Shown here piece by piece: positions 24,187 through 32,775 of a DNA stretch of 64,000 nucleotides. Made by a program: the position numbers and the translations under genes. Location: contig BDTT01000113.1 of the NCBI GenBank assembly GCA_002897995.1, positions 33,932-97,931 of the forward strand, in the 5' to 3' direction. This DNA is from a bacterium BMS3Bbin10. Its GTDB lineage: Bacteria > Pseudomonadota > Alphaproteobacteria > Rhizobiales > Methyloligellaceae. Within the stretch, counting starts at the first letter, position 1. Every line of letters begins with the position of its first letter. The notes beneath the pieces were generated by a model, which was given only the letters and a program-made list of their open reading frames with translations, did no database searches and was not told the origin of the DNA.

Positions 24187-26325
24187 TCATTCCTCCTTCT
24201 TGGAGGCGACACCGCCGAGCCAGAACATAAAGGCGCAGCCGATCATGAACAGGAGCACGGCCGCGCCGACCTGCTGCGTCATAACGAAATTACTCGGCGT
24301 ATAGGCCCATTCGGAGGTGTCGCGCATAACCCCGAAAATGTGCCAGTCGCCGCGCAGCCCGGACCGGATGAAGCCCATGAGGCCCATATTCATGGTGATG
24401 ATGAATGTGAGCAGCAGCAGCGCGTATTGCGAGCGATTGCTCATCCTGCCCCATTGGAATTCACCTAAGGATTTCGCCCGCTTGAACAGGAAGACGTCGA
24501 TGACGGAAACCAGGATCAGGCAGCTTATCAACTGAATGAACTGCGCGACGGCGACGTTGCGGAGCACCGGCGAGGCCTTCTCCATGACGACGAAGCCCCA
24601 GACGCCCAGGAACACCGCGACGTTAAAGGCGGTGACGGCCAGATAGAGCACCTGCCCCAGTTTGCCCCGGTCCATCAGCGCCAGAACGATGGCAACCACA
24701 CCGACGGCGGCCTCGAAGACCAGCAGATAGCCGATCATGCGGATGTACTGGGCCCGGTCGGCCGGCAGATCGAGCGAGCCGGGATCCATGGTCAGCATGG
24801 TCACCGCGTATTGCAGCACCAGCGCGATCGCCGCCAGGCCGACGACAAGGATGGTGATCCGGGCGCCCCTGCCCTGGTCGCGTATGGAGACGACCTCCAG
24901 CATATTGCCCCGGCGATAGAGCAGGAAGGAGAAGAATGTCGCCAGGATGATCAGGTTGACCACCGCGTTTTTGGCCGGCATCAGCCCCAGATATTTGAGC
25001 ATGGGATGGAACTGGCTGCCGCCCATTTCACCGACCTCCTGGCCGCTCAGCGGCAGGTTGTGAGGAGTCAGCCAGATGGCGAATGAGAGGATCAGCGCCA
25101 GCAATATGTATTTGATGAACTTGTAATAGCGTTCGGCGCCCGGGATGCGGGTCATGCCGCTCCACAGATAATAGTTGGAGATGACGAACAGCGAGCCCAC
25201 CAGCATGGCCTGGATGATGAAGGTCCAGGAAAAATCGCCGCCCATCATGTTGTTGCCCATGATTGCGCTGGTCGAATAAACTTCGCGGCCAAGATAATAG
25301 CCGGCAAAGGGCAGCGGGATCAGCGCCGCGATGGCGACCAGATTGGAAATGTAACCCATCCAGTCATAGTGCGCCTTCTCCTCCATCGTCTTGGCGCTGA
25401 GGAACTTGACGGCGGCATAGGAACCCGCGACCAGTCCGCCGAAGGCCATATTGCCGAGCATGCGATGGACCGCGATGGGGGTGGCCAGGATGTTCTCAAA
25501 GGCCTCCCAGACGGTGCCGACAAAGTTTCCTTCCCCGTCGACGCCGACGGGACTCATCATGAAGCCGGCCCAGCTGTTGGCCAGTTGCATGATGGCGGTG
25601 CCAAATACGTTCAGGAGAATGCCGATAAAGATGTGGGATGATTTAAGATCCTTGATGATCAGCAGCCCGACGGCCGTCGGCGCGATATAGAGAAGCAGGA
25701 TGAACCAGCGCGTATCGACCCGCATCTCCCCGCCGATCAGGCCGAATGCAAAAGCCACTCCGAACGCGCCCACGATCAGCCCAAGGGCTTTGAACAGCCG
25801 CTGAAGATTCGGCGCGAACGGCTTGTCGCTGCTCAGCAGTTTCCAGCCGTAATAATAGAGATAGAGCGCGAAGGTCTCGCCGAAGAACAACAGCGCATAC
25901 ATGAACATGACGTCTTTGAAGATGCCCGCCATATAGCCCATGAATGTCGGGTAGAGAGTGAACAGCGCAAAGGCCAGCAGCCCGCCCAGCGCCGCCGTGG
26001 TGGCGTAGGCGACGCTCAGCAGGCTGGTGAATTCATAGGCCAGCTTGTCGAATTTGGGATCTTTTTTCTTCCAGCCGATGACCTCGATGATCACCGCGAA
26101 CAACGGCACGCCGAGGACGAATGCGCCGAAGAACAGATGCATCTGCGCCAGGAACCAGACGAGACGCCGGGAATCGAGCCCGACGAACTGGCGGTAGACA
26201 TTCTCCTCCTGGGCGAAAGCCGGGGCCGTGAGGACGAACATTGCGACCGCGCCAGACACGATGGCGCACCATGCCAGATAGCGGCGCGTGGAAATGGCGC
26301 CTTTGCCGTGTCGATCTGCCATCAT
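24187..26325 (-). CDS. CydA-like bd-type cytochrome subunit (module 1)
   Basis: The product is 712 residues with about 15 membrane helices, 100 residues longer than its module-2 paralogue. It keeps the CydA-like His sites (FLAQMHLFFGAFVLGVPLF, IAVHRMLGNMAFGGLVAGS) and a Glu in LLFFGETFALYLYYYGW. The quinol motif GRQPW is changed to RSGLRGDWHIFGVMRD and no CydB partner exists. The shared stretch HYDWMGYISNLVAIAALIPL is nearly the same in both copies. I infer a heme-bearing membrane subunit taking electrons from, or giving them to, the adjacent cytochromes c. Whether it reduces O2 cannot be told from sequence. Confidence 0.85.
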   Translation of the reverse strand: MMADRHGKGAISTRRYLAWCAIVSGAVAMFVLTAPAFAQEENVYRQFVGLDSRRLVWFLAQMHLFFGAFVLGVPLFAVIIEVIGWKKKDPKFDKLAYEFTSLLSVAYATTAALGGLLAFALFTLYPTFMGYMAGIFKDVMFMYALLFFGETFALYLYYYGWKLLSSDKPFAPNLQRLFKALGLIVGAFGVAFAFGLIGGEMRVDTRWFILLLYIAPTAVGLLIIKDLKSSHIFIGILLNVFGTAIMQLANSWAGFMMSPVGVDGEGNFVGTVWEAFENILATPIAVHRMLGNMAFGGLVAGSYAAVKFLSAKTMEEKAHYDWMGYISNLVAIAALIPLPFAGYYLGREVYSTSAIMGNNMMGGDFSWTFIIQAMLVGSLFVISNYYLWSGMTRIPGAERYYKFIKYILLALILSFAIWLTPHNLPLSGQEVGEMGGSQFHPMLKYLGLMPAKNAVVNLIILATFFSFLLYRRGNMLEVVSIRDQGRGARITILVVGLAAIALVLQYAVTMLTMDPGSLDLPADRAQYIRMIGYLLVFEAAVGVVAIVLALMDRGKLGQVLYLAVTAFNVAVFLGVWGFVVMEKASPVLRNVAVAQFIQLISCLILVSVIDVFLFKRAKSLGEFQWGRMSNRSQYALLLLTFIITMNMGLMGFIRSGLRGDWHIFGVMRDTSEWAYTPSNFVMTQQVGAAVLLFMIGCAFMFWLGGVASKKEE

Positions 26326-26349
26326 CAGGTTCCCGGCCTTCTTTCAGCG

Positions 26350-27129
26350 CTATTCCGAGTACTCGAAATTAGCGTCGACTGTCCCCTTCGCCGAAACCTT
26401 GATCTTGGTTTTCTTGACGCCGTAACGCGGATGCCACGCCTTCAGCGTGTATTCGCCGGGCGGAATGTTATCGATGGAGAATGACCCGTCATCGCCGACG
26501 ACCACGGCATAGGGATGCGACGGCGCCAGCAGGTAACCGAACATGAAGTTATGGGCTTCGCAGTTGATGCCGATATAGGACGAGCGCCGTGGCTTGATCT
26601 TGTCCCTGAGGTCGCCGGGTTCAGGCTGGCCGAAGTTGAACAGGGTCTTCTTGACCACGCGGCCCTTCTCGACACCGATCAGCTCGCGAGCGTTGATGTT
26701 ATGAAGCACGCCGAGGTCGGAATTGCGAATGACGATGGGGCCGGGCCGCACGACCTGGGCCCAGGGGAGGAACCGGCAGCCCTTTTGATCGACCATATAT
26801 TCGCCGAACTCGGGCTTCTCCCATTTTTTGCCCTCTTTGATCTTGCTGATGAAAACGAAGACGCTGCGCAGCGCGCCGTCCTTGACGTCGACCCAGACGA
26901 CCTCGCGCTCGCCCTTGCCGCAAACGTCGGCATTCTTGGTGATGAGAATCTTCTCAATGCCGTCGGAGGGTACATCGCCCTTGAAGGTCACCTTGCCCTT
27001 GACGGTGCCGCCATCGGCAACATTCACTTCCTTGTATTTGCCGGGCTTGGCTGCATCCGCCGGCGCCACGAACGCAACCGACGCGAAAGCGGCGAGTATG
27101 AGACTGGTGATAAATCTGCTGGATTTCAT
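26350..27129 (-). CDS. Exported amicyanin-like cupredoxin with carboxypeptidase-regulatory-like domain
   Basis: The product is 259 residues from the ATG at 27129. It has a signal peptide (FITSLILAAFASVAFVAPADA), then a domain with candidate type 1 copper ligands His143 (LGVLHNINA), Cys190, His193 and Met196 in CEAHNFM. The C-x2-H-x2-M spacing is that of the amicyanin loop. The C-terminus is a CnaB/carboxypeptidase-regulatory beta-sandwich (DGSFSIDNIPPGEYTLKAWH). It matches the pattern of MauL/methylamine-utilisation-like proteins. It lies between the molybdoenzyme and CydA-like genes, so it is probably a periplasmic electron carrier or copper-bearing subunit of this chain. Confidence 0.8.
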   Translation of the reverse strand: MKSSRFITSLILAAFASVAFVAPADAAKPGKYKEVNVADGGTVKGKVTFKGDVPSDGIEKILITKNADVCGKGEREVVWVDVKDGALRSVFVFISKIKEGKKWEKPEFGEYMVDQKGCRFLPWAQVVRPGPIVIRNSDLGVLHNINARELIGVEKGRVVKKTLFNFGQPEPGDLRDKIKPRRSSYIGINCEAHNFMFGYLLAPSHPYAVVVGDDGSFSIDNIPPGEYTLKAWHPRYGVKKTKIKVSAKGTVDANFEYSE

Positions 27130-27143
27130 GGGAATTACCTCCG

Positions 27144-29405
27144 TTATCCTTGTCCTTCGCGATCCGGAACCTCCGCGGTCCGAACCGGATGTGAACAGTT
27201 CAGTTCCTCCAATGCTTCGATGGCGACGGACCAAATTCGCTTGCGATCGGGGTTCTGGAGTATATCGACAAACTGGGCGCTGGCCCGGGTGGCGTCCAGA
27301 TCCCGCAACAAACGGGCTGCCAGCCGCCCGTGATAGCCCTCGAATGAGAGGGCAAAATCGACCAACAGCTCGACAGTGCCGTCGCCACCGACGCCGGCAA
27401 TGGCTTCCGCGGCGCTCAGGCGCACGGATGGATCGGGATCGTCGAGCAGCGCCTCGATCTCCGAACCGACCCGGCCCAGGCGGAAAAGCGCACGAACCGT
27501 TTCGGTGCGTACAAAACTGTCTTCATCGCCGATCTGCTCGACCAGAAAAGCCGGCGCCGCTTCGCCGCCAGCCGCGGCCAGGGCGCGGATCAGGAGAAGT
27601 TTCAGGTCCCGGTCCGCCTCCGCCGCCGTGGCCATCAGGATTTCCGTGACCGTATCGGGAAGCGGACTTAAATGCTCGCCAATGCGGGCCAGCGAGTCAG
27701 CCGCCGCCAGACGCAGCTCGGCGTCTCCGTTTTCGAGAGCGCCCGCCAGTTCATGTGCCACGTCGGCATGATGAAGATCCCCCAGAACCCTGGCTGCAAA
27801 GTGGCGGATATCTTCATGCAGCACCACATCCGGCGACAGCGGCATGCGTTTTTTGCCCCTGATGCGCTTCGCCAGGGCCAGGCGCTCCATGTCCATCGGA
27901 GTCAATTCGACGCCTTCTTCCGGCAACCCCACAACCTCGCGCATTTCGGGCGCGTCGTCGAGGATTGCGCTCATGGTCGAAGTCGGAAACGCACCGGCGT
28001 CCTCTTCGTTTTCCGCCACGCTCGCTGACGCGGGCTCGCCCTCTTCTTCGCCCGGATCTTTCGGGGCGGCGGTCCCGGCTTCCGTGTCATCGCCGGCCTC
28101 GGGCTCGTAACCGCCCCGCAGGGCGAAAAGCAGCGCCTCACCGGCGGCGTTGGGCCAAACTGTATCGGCCCGGGCCAGCCGCGCCAGGGCCGGCATGGTT
28201 TCCAGGCGGATCGGCCGCTCCTCGTCACCGATCATGCCCGCAAGCGCTTCCACCGCCCGCTCGCCGCCGGCCGCGGCCAGCCCCTGGAGCGCACCACGGC
28301 GGGCGTCAATGGGCCTGGCGGTGTCGCCAAGCAATGGGATCAGGTCGTCCGCCGCCTCTTGCGGTACGAGCGCGGCAAGGGCGCGGGCGGACGCCGCCGC
28401 GACCGCGCCGGTTCCTTCTTCCAGCTTTTCCCGGAGCGCCGCGACCAGAGCTTCGTCCGCGGGTAAATCCTGTGTGTCCCTGAGTGCCCTCAGAACCGCC
28501 AGCTGCACGGAATTCGAGGTGTCGTCGATCATGGCCGCGAGGCGGTCCGGATGCTGCCCGCCGATAAGGCGAACGGCCTCGGCGCGGACCGTTGCGTCGG
28601 GATCTTCGAGCAGCGCCGCCAGGCGGCCGTCCGCCGGATCCCGCGCCACCAGCGCTTCCATGGCGGCGCGGCGCACTTCGGCGGACTGATCGGCGAAAGC
28701 GCGCGCCAGCGGGCCGGCCGCTTCCGCGGTGCCGGAGGCGGCCAGGGCCGCCGCGGCGCGGCGGCGCAGGCGCACGGAATCTTCGTCAAGAAAACAGGCG
28801 AGCGCCTCGATGCCCGGCTGTCCCATCCGTGCCAGAGCCTTAAAAGCCGCCTCGGTCATGTCCTGGCCATCTTCGAGCTGCATGGCTGCGACGATATCGG
28901 GCACGGCCTCGCCGGCGTCAAGTTCCGCCAGTGCGTCAACCGCCTTGATCTGGATATCGACCCAATCGTCCCAGCCGCTGGAGTAGAATTCCTCTTCATC
29001 CCAGATGATTTCTTCGTCGCGTCCCTTGACCATGCGCTGAAGCCAGGGAATGACCCGCTTGTCCTGCAGTTTCGCCAGCGTCTCGATGGCCGCCAGCTTG
29101 ACCTCCGTACAGGGATCGCCGAGCAGGTTCTCGAAGAGCTGCTGGCCGGCCTGCGGATCGGCCAGTTCCGAAAGCGCCTCGGCGGCATCGGTGCGGACGT
29201 CTTCGTCTTCGTCCAGCAGGGCCGCGATCAGGGGCTGAACGGCGGCCGGAGCCCCGATGCGCCCGGAGGCCCGGGCCGCCAGACAGCGGTGCACGTCGAC
29301 ACCATCACTGAGGATCCCGTTCAGCACCTGGCATACTTCGTCCAGTACCGGCTGGGAAACCGGCGCCTTTTCCCGGTCCGTAGGGTCCTTGTGATGGATA
29401 TTCAT
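27144..29405 (-). CDS. HEAT-repeat protein (PBS-lyase type), cytosolic
   Basis: This 753-residue protein begins MNIHHKDPTDREKAPVSQPV without a signal peptide. It is built almost wholly of HEAT/PBS-lyase repeats of about 30 residues (ASGRIGAPAAVQPLIAALLD, DAAEALSELADPQAGQQLFE and so on) from about residue 40 to the end, with an acidic low-complexity break near residues 445-490. The start at 29405 fits better than 29453, which runs toward the preceding gene. HEAT solenoids bind other proteins. Placed directly after the molybdoenzyme gene, where a TorD/NarJ-type chaperone is often found, it may be an assembly factor. Confidence 0.85.
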   Translation of the reverse strand: MNIHHKDPTDREKAPVSQPVLDEVCQVLNGILSDGVDVHRCLAARASGRIGAPAAVQPLIAALLDEDEDVRTDAAEALSELADPQAGQQLFENLLGDPCTEVKLAAIETLAKLQDKRVIPWLQRMVKGRDEEIIWDEEEFYSSGWDDWVDIQIKAVDALAELDAGEAVPDIVAAMQLEDGQDMTEAAFKALARMGQPGIEALACFLDEDSVRLRRRAAAALAASGTAEAAGPLARAFADQSAEVRRAAMEALVARDPADGRLAALLEDPDATVRAEAVRLIGGQHPDRLAAMIDDTSNSVQLAVLRALRDTQDLPADEALVAALREKLEEGTGAVAAASARALAALVPQEAADDLIPLLGDTARPIDARRGALQGLAAAGGERAVEALAGMIGDEERPIRLETMPALARLARADTVWPNAAGEALLFALRGGYEPEAGDDTEAGTAAPKDPGEEEGEPASASVAENEEDAGAFPTSTMSAILDDAPEMREVVGLPEEGVELTPMDMERLALAKRIRGKKRMPLSPDVVLHEDIRHFAARVLGDLHHADVAHELAGALENGDAELRLAAADSLARIGEHLSPLPDTVTEILMATAAEADRDLKLLLIRALAAAGGEAAPAFLVEQIGDEDSFVRTETVRALFRLGRVGSEIEALLDDPDPSVRLSAAEAIAGVGGDGTVELLVDFALSFEGYHGRLAARLLRDLDATRASAQFVDILQNPDRKRIWSVAIEALEELNCSHPVRTAEVPDREGQG

Positions 29406-29481
29406 GGATAAAATCCTCGGTCCAAACGCAGTTACGGGCCCGGCTGGACGCAATGGCCCCCAGCCGAGCCCGCAATAACTA

Positions 29482-32157
29482 TCAGATGATGTCCCTCGGT
29501 GCGAACGACATCGAACGGAATGTTCTCTTGTAGGGTGACTCGCCGATCTTCTTCACATTGGCGACCCCCATCTTGTAGTTGTAGTTACCGCTGATCCAAT
29601 CGACGATACGGCCTTCCAGGGCATTCGCCGGTTGCGACGTATGCAGGAAGTCCATGTAGATGATGCCCTTCTTGATGTGGCGCGTGACCATGGCGACACC
29701 GGTGACGGCGGCCCGTGTCAGTTCCACATTTCCGGCTTTCATCTGACCGGAGAAGGAATAGTCGCTCCCCTCCACGCCAAGGATCGTTTCCTTCAGGGAC
29801 GGCACGCGGTCGGAATAGACCATCAGCATGTCGCCGCTCTCGATACCGCGTTCCTTCGCGTCATCGGGATGCATTTCGACATAATTGTCGGGCCAGCGCT
29901 GAACGATGTAGGGCCTGCGCCGGTCGTCGAAACCGGACTGCCAGCGTTCGTTGGTGCGCCCGGACGTGCACCACAGTTCACTGCCCTTCGGCTTCATCCA
30001 TTCCCAATAGTCCGAGAACAGGGACCAGGGCGACTTCTGGATGTTGCAGCGACCGGTCTGGCTGTTGAAGTGCGTCAGCTTCTTGTTGAACATGTTGGCG
30101 CCCCTGGGACCGGTTCCCTTCAATTTGAGCGTCGTGTCGTGAAGCCGTTTGGAACCGACCAGGGAACCGTCGTCCCTCATGAAGACAGGCCCCTGGATTC
30201 CGTTGGTGCCGAATTCACCAAGCTTCTGATGCAGGGTCTTGCCCTCGCGGTGGGCGGCGACCTTGATCATGTTGAAGTCCTTGCGGCTGCCGCGCGAGAA
30301 GCGCGCCGATTCCTCGGCGACGTCGTTGGTGTCCTTCCAGTCGAAGCCGTCGAAGCCCATGCGCTTCGCCAGTTGGGCGATGATCCACCAGTCCGGCTTG
30401 GCCTCGCCGGGCGGATCGTAGAACTGGTTGTAGAGCCGGAGACGCCTCTCCCCGTTGGCCCGCATGAAGGTGTCCTCGCCCCATGTGGCCGCCGGGAAGA
30501 TAATGTCGGCGTAGCGGTTGCCGATCGGATCAACCAGATAAATGTCCTGGTTAATGACCACCATGCCGCCGGAGTCGGCGCGCTTTTTCAGGGTTTCGAT
30601 GATGTCCTGCTTGTCGTAGGAGCGCACCTGATGGGGATTGGCCACGGTCAGTTCCTCGAACCGCTTGGCCAGTTGCTGCGAACCGCACATGGCCTGGATC
30701 CATGTCGTGCCGATGACATGCGCGAAGCGCGTATGCCCCGACATCAGCCAGGTATCGGTATCCAGGGCGCGACGCCTGCGTCCGGGCACCTTCATCGGCG
30801 ACTTGTTGCGCGGGTATTTGCCGCCGCGCTGACCGCCGCGCTGATGACCGCCCGCCCTGCCGACAACCTGGCCGGGCCTGCCGCCGGCGCCGACGATGAT
30901 GGCCAGGGCCCCGATCGCCTCGGTGTTGCCGGTGTTATTGGACCAGTAGAAGCCCTTCTCGATCATGATCGAGGTTTTCGGCCGCTTGCCGTTCTTCTTC
31001 GGCTTGGCCATCCATTCGGCCGCCGTCTGGATCTTCGCCACGTCGATGCCGGCCAGCCTGGCGGCGTTTTCAGGCTTGAATTCGTCCTGGGCCAGGAGCC
31101 ACTTCTTCCAGTCCTCGTATCCCTTGGTCTGGAATTTGCCCCAGGTGGTGCGCCACTGCCACGGCGTGTTGCGGGTGCCCTGACCGAAGCCGGAGCTGGA
31201 GCCCCACTTGTTGTTGACCCAGTCCTTGATCCATTTCGCATCCTGCCAGCCATTCTCGGCAATGATCCGCGCAATGGCGTTGACGACCAGCAGATCGGTG
31301 CCGAGATTGACATCGAGCCACAGTCCGCCGTTCTTTTCCGCATAGGCCACGCCGGCGGTGCGGCGCGGGTTCATCATGATGCATTTCTGACCGTTCTGGA
31401 TGCCCTTCATAATCCACTGGGTCCAGAGGATGGTCTTTGTCTCATAGGGGTCCGTGCCGCAGATCAACAGAGTCTCGGCATTCATCCAATCCTCGTAGGC
31501 CGGGCCGAAATTATCGAAACCGGCGTCACGGAAGCCCGGCGTCGAGGACACGTCGGAGGGCGTGTCGTGGAAGGTGAAGTTGGCCGTGTTGATGTGGCGC
31601 AGTGCGAATTTGGTGATGGCGTAGGTGTTCTCGATGAACTGATAGGAGTAGGTCTTGACGCCAAAAGCGTTGGCGCCGTGCTTCGTGCGCACGTAATTGC
31701 CGACCTCCGCCGCAATATCGAGAGCGAAATCCCACGGAACCGGCTGAAGGATGCCGTAGATTCGCAACATCGGCGAACTCAACCGGTCACGGGTGGGGGT
31801 TTGCGGATTGTAGCATTTCTGCGCGATGCAGCCGCCGCGCAGGCTCGAATCGCCGTCGGTATTGACGAACTTCGTATCCTTGTCGGGAACGATCACGACG
31901 TGGTTCGGTTTGCCGTTATGCAGCACAATATTATGCTGGTTGGGCGCCACCCAGGGGCCCAGTACTTCTACCGGAAAATCGACCCCGAAGGCATTCTGAT
32001 CGGCCTTTGGACCGCCTTTGTTATTGCCCGCTACAGGCCAACGATAGACCTTGAAGCCGCAGGCGACAATGCAGTAGTCGCAGGCCGTGGTGATCACTTC
32101 CGCGCCCTTGGGAGGGAGGGGAACATTGGTTTCTGGAATATAGTACGGAGTAGACAT
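29482..32157 (-). CDS. idrA: AioA/IdrA-family molybdopterin oxidoreductase large subunit, likely iodate reductase
   Basis: The product is 891 residues of the arsenite-oxidase branch of the DMSO reductase family. A 3Fe-4S motif sits at C26-x2-C29-x3-C33 (ACDYCIVACGFKVYRWP). No Ser/Cys/SeCys ligand is evident, as in AioA. Other AioA-like stretches are NGERRLRLYNQFYDPPGEAKPD, VVGRAGGHQRGG and the C-terminal KRTFRSMSF. Where AioA has the pocket sequence ExHxTRDMGxGEL, this protein reads SSTPGFRDAGFDNF, putting Pro207 and Asn216 at the pocket His and Glu positions; R434 and H438 remain. It has no signal peptide and would be co-exported with the Rieske subunit. Adjacent Rieske and two peroxidases match the IdrABP1P2 set. 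Confidence 0.72.
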   Translation of the reverse strand: MSTPYYIPETNVPLPPKGAEVITTACDYCIVACGFKVYRWPVAGNNKGGPKADQNAFGVDFPVEVLGPWVAPNQHNIVLHNGKPNHVVIVPDKDTKFVNTDGDSSLRGGCIAQKCYNPQTPTRDRLSSPMLRIYGILQPVPWDFALDIAAEVGNYVRTKHGANAFGVKTYSYQFIENTYAITKFALRHINTANFTFHDTPSDVSSTPGFRDAGFDNFGPAYEDWMNAETLLICGTDPYETKTILWTQWIMKGIQNGQKCIMMNPRRTAGVAYAEKNGGLWLDVNLGTDLLVVNAIARIIAENGWQDAKWIKDWVNNKWGSSSGFGQGTRNTPWQWRTTWGKFQTKGYEDWKKWLLAQDEFKPENAARLAGIDVAKIQTAAEWMAKPKKNGKRPKTSIMIEKGFYWSNNTGNTEAIGALAIIVGAGGRPGQVVGRAGGHQRGGQRGGKYPRNKSPMKVPGRRRRALDTDTWLMSGHTRFAHVIGTTWIQAMCGSQQLAKRFEELTVANPHQVRSYDKQDIIETLKKRADSGGMVVINQDIYLVDPIGNRYADIIFPAATWGEDTFMRANGERRLRLYNQFYDPPGEAKPDWWIIAQLAKRMGFDGFDWKDTNDVAEESARFSRGSRKDFNMIKVAAHREGKTLHQKLGEFGTNGIQGPVFMRDDGSLVGSKRLHDTTLKLKGTGPRGANMFNKKLTHFNSQTGRCNIQKSPWSLFSDYWEWMKPKGSELWCTSGRTNERWQSGFDDRRRPYIVQRWPDNYVEMHPDDAKERGIESGDMLMVYSDRVPSLKETILGVEGSDYSFSGQMKAGNVELTRAAVTGVAMVTRHIKKGIIYMDFLHTSQPANALEGRIVDWISGNYNYKMGVANVKKIGESPYKRTFRSMSFAPRDII

Positions 32158-32170
32158 CTTTTGTGTCTCC

Positions 32171-32761
32171 CTATCCTTGCAGATTGTCGTAACGGCCGTA
32201 GATCAGGCCAAACACGCCAACGGCGTAGATGTCGTCACCATCGAGCTCAAGCAGCACCTGCGGAAGGCTTTGGTAGGCCTGACCGGAAATCAGAATGCCG
32301 TGCCGGGTCAGGTCGTAAGTGGAAAGATGCAGCGGGCAGGCGCCCATCGACTTGGTTTCCCCCTTGTAGGAACCCGCCAGATCGCCTCCCTGATGCGTAC
32401 AGAAGGAATTGAAAGCGACCACGTCTTTCTGCGGCCCGATGCCGCCGCCGGCCTCCGTACCGAGCTTGACCAGCATGGATTGTGCGTATTCGCCTTTGTC
32501 GGGATACTCGAATTCGACCGGTACGTCATCTTTCAGTTCACTCAACTTGGCGATCTTCTTGCGCGGATAGGTGGCGACCTCCGCCGGCACCTTGGCCGCC
32601 ACTGAAGTGCCCGGATTCAGGGTGACTATGACCGTAGCCGACGCCAGACCGGAGGAGAGCAGAAACTTCCGCCGTGACATCAGGCATTTTCCAGCCGGGC
32701 TGTCCTTCTTCGATGGCGCTTTGGGCGCGCCGGGTTCGTGGGTCTTTATCTGATCTGTCAT
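32171..32761 (-). CDS. idrB: Tat-exported Rieske subunit of the AioB/IdrB type
   Basis: This 196-residue protein has a twin-arginine signal (SRRKFLLSSGLASATVIV) at residues 29-46 and a Rieske 2Fe-2S site at C121-x-H123 (CTHQGGDL) and C142-x2-H145 (CPLHLSTYDL). The extra cysteines that form a disulfide in high-potential Rieske proteins are absent in both loops. It is the small subunit that carries the molybdenum subunit across the membrane and conducts electrons out of it. The large-subunit gene starts 13 nt later. Confidence 0.85.
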   Translation of the reverse strand: MTDQIKTHEPGAPKAPSKKDSPAGKCLMSRRKFLLSSGLASATVIVTLNPGTSVAAKVPAEVATYPRKKIAKLSELKDDVPVEFEYPDKGEYAQSMLVKLGTEAGGGIGPQKDVVAFNSFCTHQGGDLAGSYKGETKSMGACPLHLSTYDLTRHGILISGQAYQSLPQVLLELDGDDIYAVGVFGLIYGRYDNLQG

Positions 32762-32775
32762 TTTTCAAATTCCCT

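Noticed and set aside
16988-26325. Canonical cytochrome bd quinol oxidase CydAB
   Set aside because: There is no CydB, the GRQPW quinol motif is missing, and c-type partners are encoded next to each CydA-like gene.
29632-32412. 926-residue plus-strand ORF
   Set aside because: It is exactly antisense to the idrA-like and idrB-like genes; the composition is His/Gly/Arg-rich with no domain pattern. GC-rich codon bias on the true strand keeps the opposite frame open.
29482-32761. Plain arsenite oxidase AioAB call
   Set aside because: Pocket His and Glu appear replaced, the two peroxidases fit IdrP1/P2, and no arsenic resistance or aioXSR genes are nearby. It stays the main alternative.
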